This document shows positions 7,987-11,132 of a stretch of DNA of 11,132 nucleotides, piece by piece (the stretch's first letter is position 1; every line of letters starts with the position of its first letter). The DNA lies in the NCBI GenBank assembly GCA_023392135.1, contig JAEVZQ010000147.1:1-11132 (forward strand), in the 5' to 3' direction. Under the pieces are notes generated by a model. The model was not told the DNA's origin. It saw only the letters and a program-made list of their open reading frames with translations, and did not search any database. This stretch comes from Pseudomonadota bacterium. Lineage in GTDB: Bacteria > Pseudomonadota > Alphaproteobacteria > Rhizobiales > Hyphomicrobiaceae. The translations under genes were made by a program, and so were the position numbers.

Positions 7987-8150
7987 TACACCCTCCCCCG
8001 CGAGGTGCTCACACTAGACCGATCGTCAGCCAGCGCGGCAGGCCCGATGACGCCGGTAGGCTGGGTTTTCCGCAACGATGATTGCGGGCTGGCGCACGCA
8101 CTATTAGCCTGCGGTGGTTCTCACTGATGCGCGGAGCCGATGAACTCGCG

Positions 8151-9680
8151 ATGAACCTGTCGCTGACTCTGAAGACGATGGCGCGCTACGTGCCTGATCG
8201 CCCAGCCGTCACATCCGACCACGGAACGCTGACCTACGCCGCCTTCGAGCGCGAGGCCGCGGCCATTGCCGGTGCACTGCGCGACCGCCACGGTTTAAAG
8301 CCAGGTCAGCGCGTCGGCATCGTGATGAAGAACTGCGCGGAGTTCTTTCCGGTGCTCTACGGCGTCTGGCGTGCAGGGCTGGCGGCGGTGCCGATCAATT
8401 CCAAGCTGCACCCGAAAGAGCTCGCCTGGATTCTGACCAACAGCGAGGCCCGCCTTGTCATCGCCACGCCGGAGCTGGCGGACGCCATGACGGCGCAATC
8501 GGGAGAAGCATGGCCGCCCATTATCGCCACCGGCTCGCGGGACTACATGGCGCTGCTCGAAGGTGAGCCGGTCACTCATGTGCCGGGCGGGCCAGAGGAC
8601 GAAGCGTGGTTGTTCTACACGAGCGGGACCACCGGGCGGCCCAAGGGCGCGGTGCTGACCCATCGCAATTTGCTCTTCATGATCCACGCCTACACGGCCG
8701 ATATCGATTTCATAGGTCCGGAAGATACCTTGGTGCATGCCGCGCCGCTGTCCCACGGCGCCGGTCTCTACAGCCTCGCGCACGTCGCCCACGGCTCGCA
8801 CAATGTCGTGCTCGGCGGCTCGTTCGACCCGAAGCGCGTGCTGGCTTCATTTGCCGCGTTCCGGAACGTCAGCATGTGGGCGGCACCGACAATGATCGTC
8901 CGTCTGATCAACCATCCGAGCGTCGGTGAAGCCGATACCCGCGGGCTGAAGACGATCATCTACGGCGGCGCGCCCATGTACCTTGCCGACCTCAAACGAG
9001 GAATGGAGCTGTTCGGGCCGAAGTTCTTCCAGGTCTATGGCCAGGGCGAGAGCCCGATGACCATCACAGGTTTGACCAAAGCCATCCACGCCGATGCCGC
9101 GCATCCCGACTACGAGGCGCGCCTGTCGAGCACCGGCCTGGCCCGCACCGGCGTCGCGTTCCGCATCGTCGACCCGGACGGCCGTGACCTGCGTCCCGGC
9201 GAGATCGGCGAGGTCGTCACCCGCAGCGACTGCGTCATGCAGGGCTACTGGAACAACCCCGAGGCCAACGCGAAATCACTCCGCGACGGCTGGCTGTGGA
9301 CGGGCGACCTCGGCAGCATCGACGCCGCGGGCTTCCTGACTCTCAAGGACCGTTCCAAGGACCTCATCATCTCCGGCGGCACCAACATCTATCCGCGCGA
9401 GGTCGAGGAAGTGCTGCTGACCCACCCCGATGTCGTCGAATGCGCCGTCATCGGCCGTCCTCACCCCGAGTGGGGCGAGGAGGTCGTCGCGTTCGTCGTT
9501 CCGCGGGAGGGTGGCAGCGCCACCGCAGAGGCTCTCGATGCCCTCTGCCTTGCCAGTATCGCCCGCTTCAAGCGCCCCAAAGGCTACCGTTTCGCAGAGG
9601 CGCTGCCAAAGAACAACTACGGGAAGGTTCTCAAGACGGAGCTTAGGGAGTGGGCGTCGGAAGAAACGGACGCCCCCTGA
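8151..9680 (+). CDS. class I acyl-CoA synthetase / AMP-dependent carboxylate-CoA ligase
   Basis: This ANL-superfamily enzyme activates a carboxylic acid with ATP to an acyl-adenylate and then to the CoA thioester. It has 509 residues from the ATG at 8151. The core motifs are in order and intact: P-loop YTSGTTGRPKGA (156-167), HAAPLSHGAGLYSL (196-209), YGGAP (271-275), A5 motif YGQGE (296-300), TGD (384-386), hinge RSKDLIISGG (401-410) followed by NIYPREVEE, and PKNNYGKVLK with catalytic K492. The chain length and domain layout fit FadD-like or aromatic/medium-chain acyl-CoA ligases; the acid substrate is not predictable from sequence here. ATG 8151 gives the usual family N-terminus (MNLSLTLKTMARY). 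ATG 8127 and TTG 8082 are open alternatives, and none has an ideal Shine-Dalgarno sequence. A binding-protein gene follows 152 bases later on the same strand, suggesting that a transported organic acid is the substrate. Confidence 0.9.
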   Translation: MNLSLTLKTMARYVPDRPAVTSDHGTLTYAAFEREAAAIAGALRDRHGLKPGQRVGIVMKNCAEFFPVLYGVWRAGLAAVPINSKLHPKELAWILTNSEARLVIATPELADAMTAQSGEAWPPIIATGSRDYMALLEGEPVTHVPGGPEDEAWLFYTSGTTGRPKGAVLTHRNLLFMIHAYTADIDFIGPEDTLVHAAPLSHGAGLYSLAHVAHGSHNVVLGGSFDPKRVLASFAAFRNVSMWAAPTMIVRLINHPSVGEADTRGLKTIIYGGAPMYLADLKRGMELFGPKFFQVYGQGESPMTITGLTKAIHADAAHPDYEARLSSTGLARTGVAFRIVDPDGRDLRPGEIGEVVTRSDCVMQGYWNNPEANAKSLRDGWLWTGDLGSIDAAGFLTLKDRSKDLIISGGTNIYPREVEEVLLTHPDVVECAVIGRPHPEWGEEVVAFVVPREGGSATAEALDALCLASIARFKRPKGYRFAEALPKNNYGKVLKTELREWASEETDAP

Positions 9681-9832
9681 GCCCTGCGAACGTAGCCGGC
9701 TCGTCCAAACATCTTGCGCTCGGCCTCTGGCTGTGCGAGCGAGATGCGCTGGTGTCCAGCGAATTGCAGCAACACCAAGCCGTCATTTCCCGCCGCAATG
9801 GCAAGATCCTGGGGAATCAAGGGAGGATAACC

Positions 9833-11026
9833 ATGGCCAACGAGAAGATAGCTGGTGTCTCGCGCCGCGGAGTGCTCAAAGGCGCCGCTGCGCTGGCGGC
9901 CGCCTCGACAGTGCCTACGGGCTGGGCCATCGCAAAGACCCGCCCGCTGAAGGTCGGTCTCATGCTGCCCTACTCGGGCACCTACGCGAAACTCGGTGAG
10001 AACATCACCTTCGCGGTCGAGATGCTGATCGCGGAGAAGGGCGGGAAGCTCGGCGGCCGTGAGGTGGAGATCGTGAAGCTCGACGACGAGTCGAAGCCCG
10101 AGCTTGCCCCGCAGAATGCCGACCGGCTCGTCAAGCGCGACGAGGTCGACGTGCTGATCGGCACGGTCCATTCGGGCGTGCAGATGGGCATTCATCGCGT
10201 TGTCAAGGAGAGCGGCACGCTGACGATCATCCCGAACGCAGGCAACGTCGCCATCACGCGCGAGCTGTGCGCGCCCAACGTCTACCGGGCCTCGTTCTCC
10301 AACTGGCAACCCGCCTACGGCATGGGTGTGGCGGCCGGAAAGAAAGGCTACAAGAAAGGCATCTGGGTGAGTTGGGACTACGCTGCCGGCGCGGAATCCT
10401 GCGATGGCTTCAAGCAGGGTCTCGAGGAGAACGGCGGTCAGTTCGTGGAATTCCTCAAGCTGCCCTTCCCGCAAACGAACTTCCAGCCGCTGCTGGCCCA
10501 GATCCCGGGGCTCGACGTCGACATCGTCGGCGCCTTCTTCGCCGGCGGCGGGGCCGTGCAGTTCGTGAAGGAGTACGCGGCTGCGGGCCTCAAGGTGCCG
10601 CTGTGCGGCAACGGCTTCCTGACAGAGGGTACGCTGCAGGCGCAGGGCGAGGCCGCCGAAGGCATCGAAACCGCCCTGCACTACGGTGACGGGCTGGATA
10701 ACCCGAAGAACACCGCGTTCCGCAAGGCCTTCAAGGAGAAGGCTGGTCGCGAGGCCGACGTCTACGCCGTGCAGGGGTACGATTCCGCCCAGCTCCTCGC
10801 GATCGGCATGGAGGCCGTCAAGGGCGACATCGAGGACGAGGACAACCTGCACAAAGCCATGGAGAGCGCCAAGATCGACAGTCCGCGCGGGCCGATGTCC
10901 ATGTCACCCTCACACGAGGTCATTCACAACGTCTACCTGCGCAAGGTCACGGGCGGAGAGAACAAGGTAGTCGGCATCGCAGTCGAGCAGCTCGCCGATC
11001 CGGGCACCGGCTGCAAAATGGGTTGA
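9833..11026 (+). CDS. Tat-exported ABC transporter substrate-binding protein (LivJ/amide-type, Peripla_BP_6)
   Basis: This periplasmic ligand-binding protein belongs to the branched-chain amino acid/aromatic acid uptake class, and has 397 residues. GGGAGG six bases before ATG 9833 fixes the start. The N-terminus has a twin-arginine signal, SRRGVLK (10-16), then an Ala-rich core, with likely cleavage after WAIA (31-34). The mature part begins PLKVGLMLPYSGTYAKLGE, the usual type I fold opening of this family. The canonical lobe-1 stretch follows (VEIVKLDDESKPELAPQNADRLV, then VDVLIGTVHSGVQ), with YAVQGYDSAQLL near the C-terminus. The family also binds aromatic acids such as benzoates and p-coumarate, as well as Leu/Ile/Val. 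Its partner permease (LivH/M) and ATPase (LivG/F) genes are not in the window. The upstream acyl-CoA ligase suggests uptake of a carboxylate that is then activated, but this is inference. Confidence 0.91.
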   Translation: MANEKIAGVSRRGVLKGAAALAAASTVPTGWAIAKTRPLKVGLMLPYSGTYAKLGENITFAVEMLIAEKGGKLGGREVEIVKLDDESKPELAPQNADRLVKRDEVDVLIGTVHSGVQMGIHRVVKESGTLTIIPNAGNVAITRELCAPNVYRASFSNWQPAYGMGVAAGKKGYKKGIWVSWDYAAGAESCDGFKQGLEENGGQFVEFLKLPFPQTNFQPLLAQIPGLDVDIVGAFFAGGGAVQFVKEYAAAGLKVPLCGNGFLTEGTLQAQGEAAEGIETALHYGDGLDNPKNTAFRKAFKEKAGREADVYAVQGYDSAQLLAIGMEAVKGDIEDEDNLHKAMESAKIDSPRGPMSMSPSHEVIHNVYLRKVTGGENKVVGIAVEQLADPGTGCKMG

Positions 11027-11035
11027 AAAACAGGG

Positions 11036-11097
11036 GCGAATGGCGAGTAGCGAATAGGGGCCAACCCCATTCGCTATTCGCCCATTTCGCTATTCGC
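11036..11097. repeat. inverted array of a GCGAATA-like heptamer forming a long hairpin
   Basis: Three tandem seven-base units (GCGAATG, GCGAGTA, GCGAATA, 11036-11056) are followed by GGGG-CCAA-CCCC. Four inverted units come next: ATTCGCT, ATTCGCC, then two more ending at 11097. GGGG (11057-11060) pairs with CCCC (11065-11068) around a four-base loop, and the heptamers extend the stem with a few mismatches and bulges. The element starts ten bases after the binding-protein stop. On the minus strand the hairpin is followed within six bases by TTTTT (11026-11030), so it could end leftward transcription entering from beyond the window. On the plus strand it is followed by an A/T-rich stretch. Such units may also be a dispersed intergenic repeat. 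Confidence 0.7.
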
Positions 11098-11132
11098 TGA
11101 AATAAATGGATCTCGCCGGTCTTTTTGCCCAG

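Noticed and set aside
8041..8100. Stretch GTAGGCTGGGTTTTCCGCAA, similar to GTAGGGTGGGTTA-type intergenic repeats seen in rhizobia
   Set aside because: Only one degenerate half is present and the inverted partner is missing, so a repeat element cannot be supported.
9617..10852. 411-codon open frame on the minus strand opposite the ligase end and the binding protein gene
   Set aside because: The plus-strand binding protein has full family motifs, a Tat signal and a strong ribosome binding site. The antisense frame is open because of GC-biased codon use and shows no recognisable motif.

Overview
The window reads as ordinary chromosome from a GC-rich alphaproteobacterium, most likely a member of the Hyphomicrobiales. 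The basis is the base composition, an alphaproteobacterial-style IspG of 417 residues, a CysK with an N-terminal extension, a zur-znuC-znuB arrangement, and a leucine/isoleucine/valine-type binding protein with a Tat signal next to an acyl-CoA ligase. Genus cannot be fixed from the sequence alone. I see no rRNA, tRNA, CRISPR array, insertion sequence or phage gene, and no gene-free stretch longer than 300 bases.

Layout, left to right. A rightward class I SAM-dependent methyltransferase (113-961) is followed by a divergent pair. The left member is a small leftward gene for an exported four-cysteine protein (1138-1410). The right member is a rightward gene for a membrane-anchored alanine-rich coiled-coil protein (1585-2310), which ends at a clear hairpin terminator (2344-2366). 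The 174-base gap between the pair holds a perfect 7+4+7 palindrome and a hairpin that could mask the ribosome binding site of the coiled-coil gene.

Next comes a compact zinc-uptake operon, zur-znuC-znuB (2473-4689). A 23-base Zur-box-like sequence sits about 30 bases before zur, so the regulator probably represses its own operon. ZnuC has histidine-rich stretches at both ends. The periplasmic zinc-binding protein ZnuA is not in the window. Downstream on the same strand is ispG (4767-6020), an iron-sulfur enzyme of the MEP isoprenoid pathway. It converges with cysK (6031-7008, leftward), with only ten bases between the stop codons.

Upstream of cysK on the same strand is a five-helix membrane protein with a separate soluble C-terminal domain (7126-7986) that I cannot assign. 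Divergent from it is a class I acyl-CoA synthetase (8151-9680), followed by a Tat-exported amino-acid/aromatic-acid-type ABC binding protein (9833-11026). These two may form an uptake-and-activation pair for an organic acid.

The right edge carries a striking inverted array of a seven-base unit resembling GCGAATA (11036-11097). It can fold into one long hairpin.

I found no convincing undescribed multi-gene system. The points most worth following are the two-ended histidine-rich ZnuC in a zur-first operon lacking znuA, the membrane/soluble fusion protein at 7126-7986, and the heptamer hairpin repeat at the right edge.
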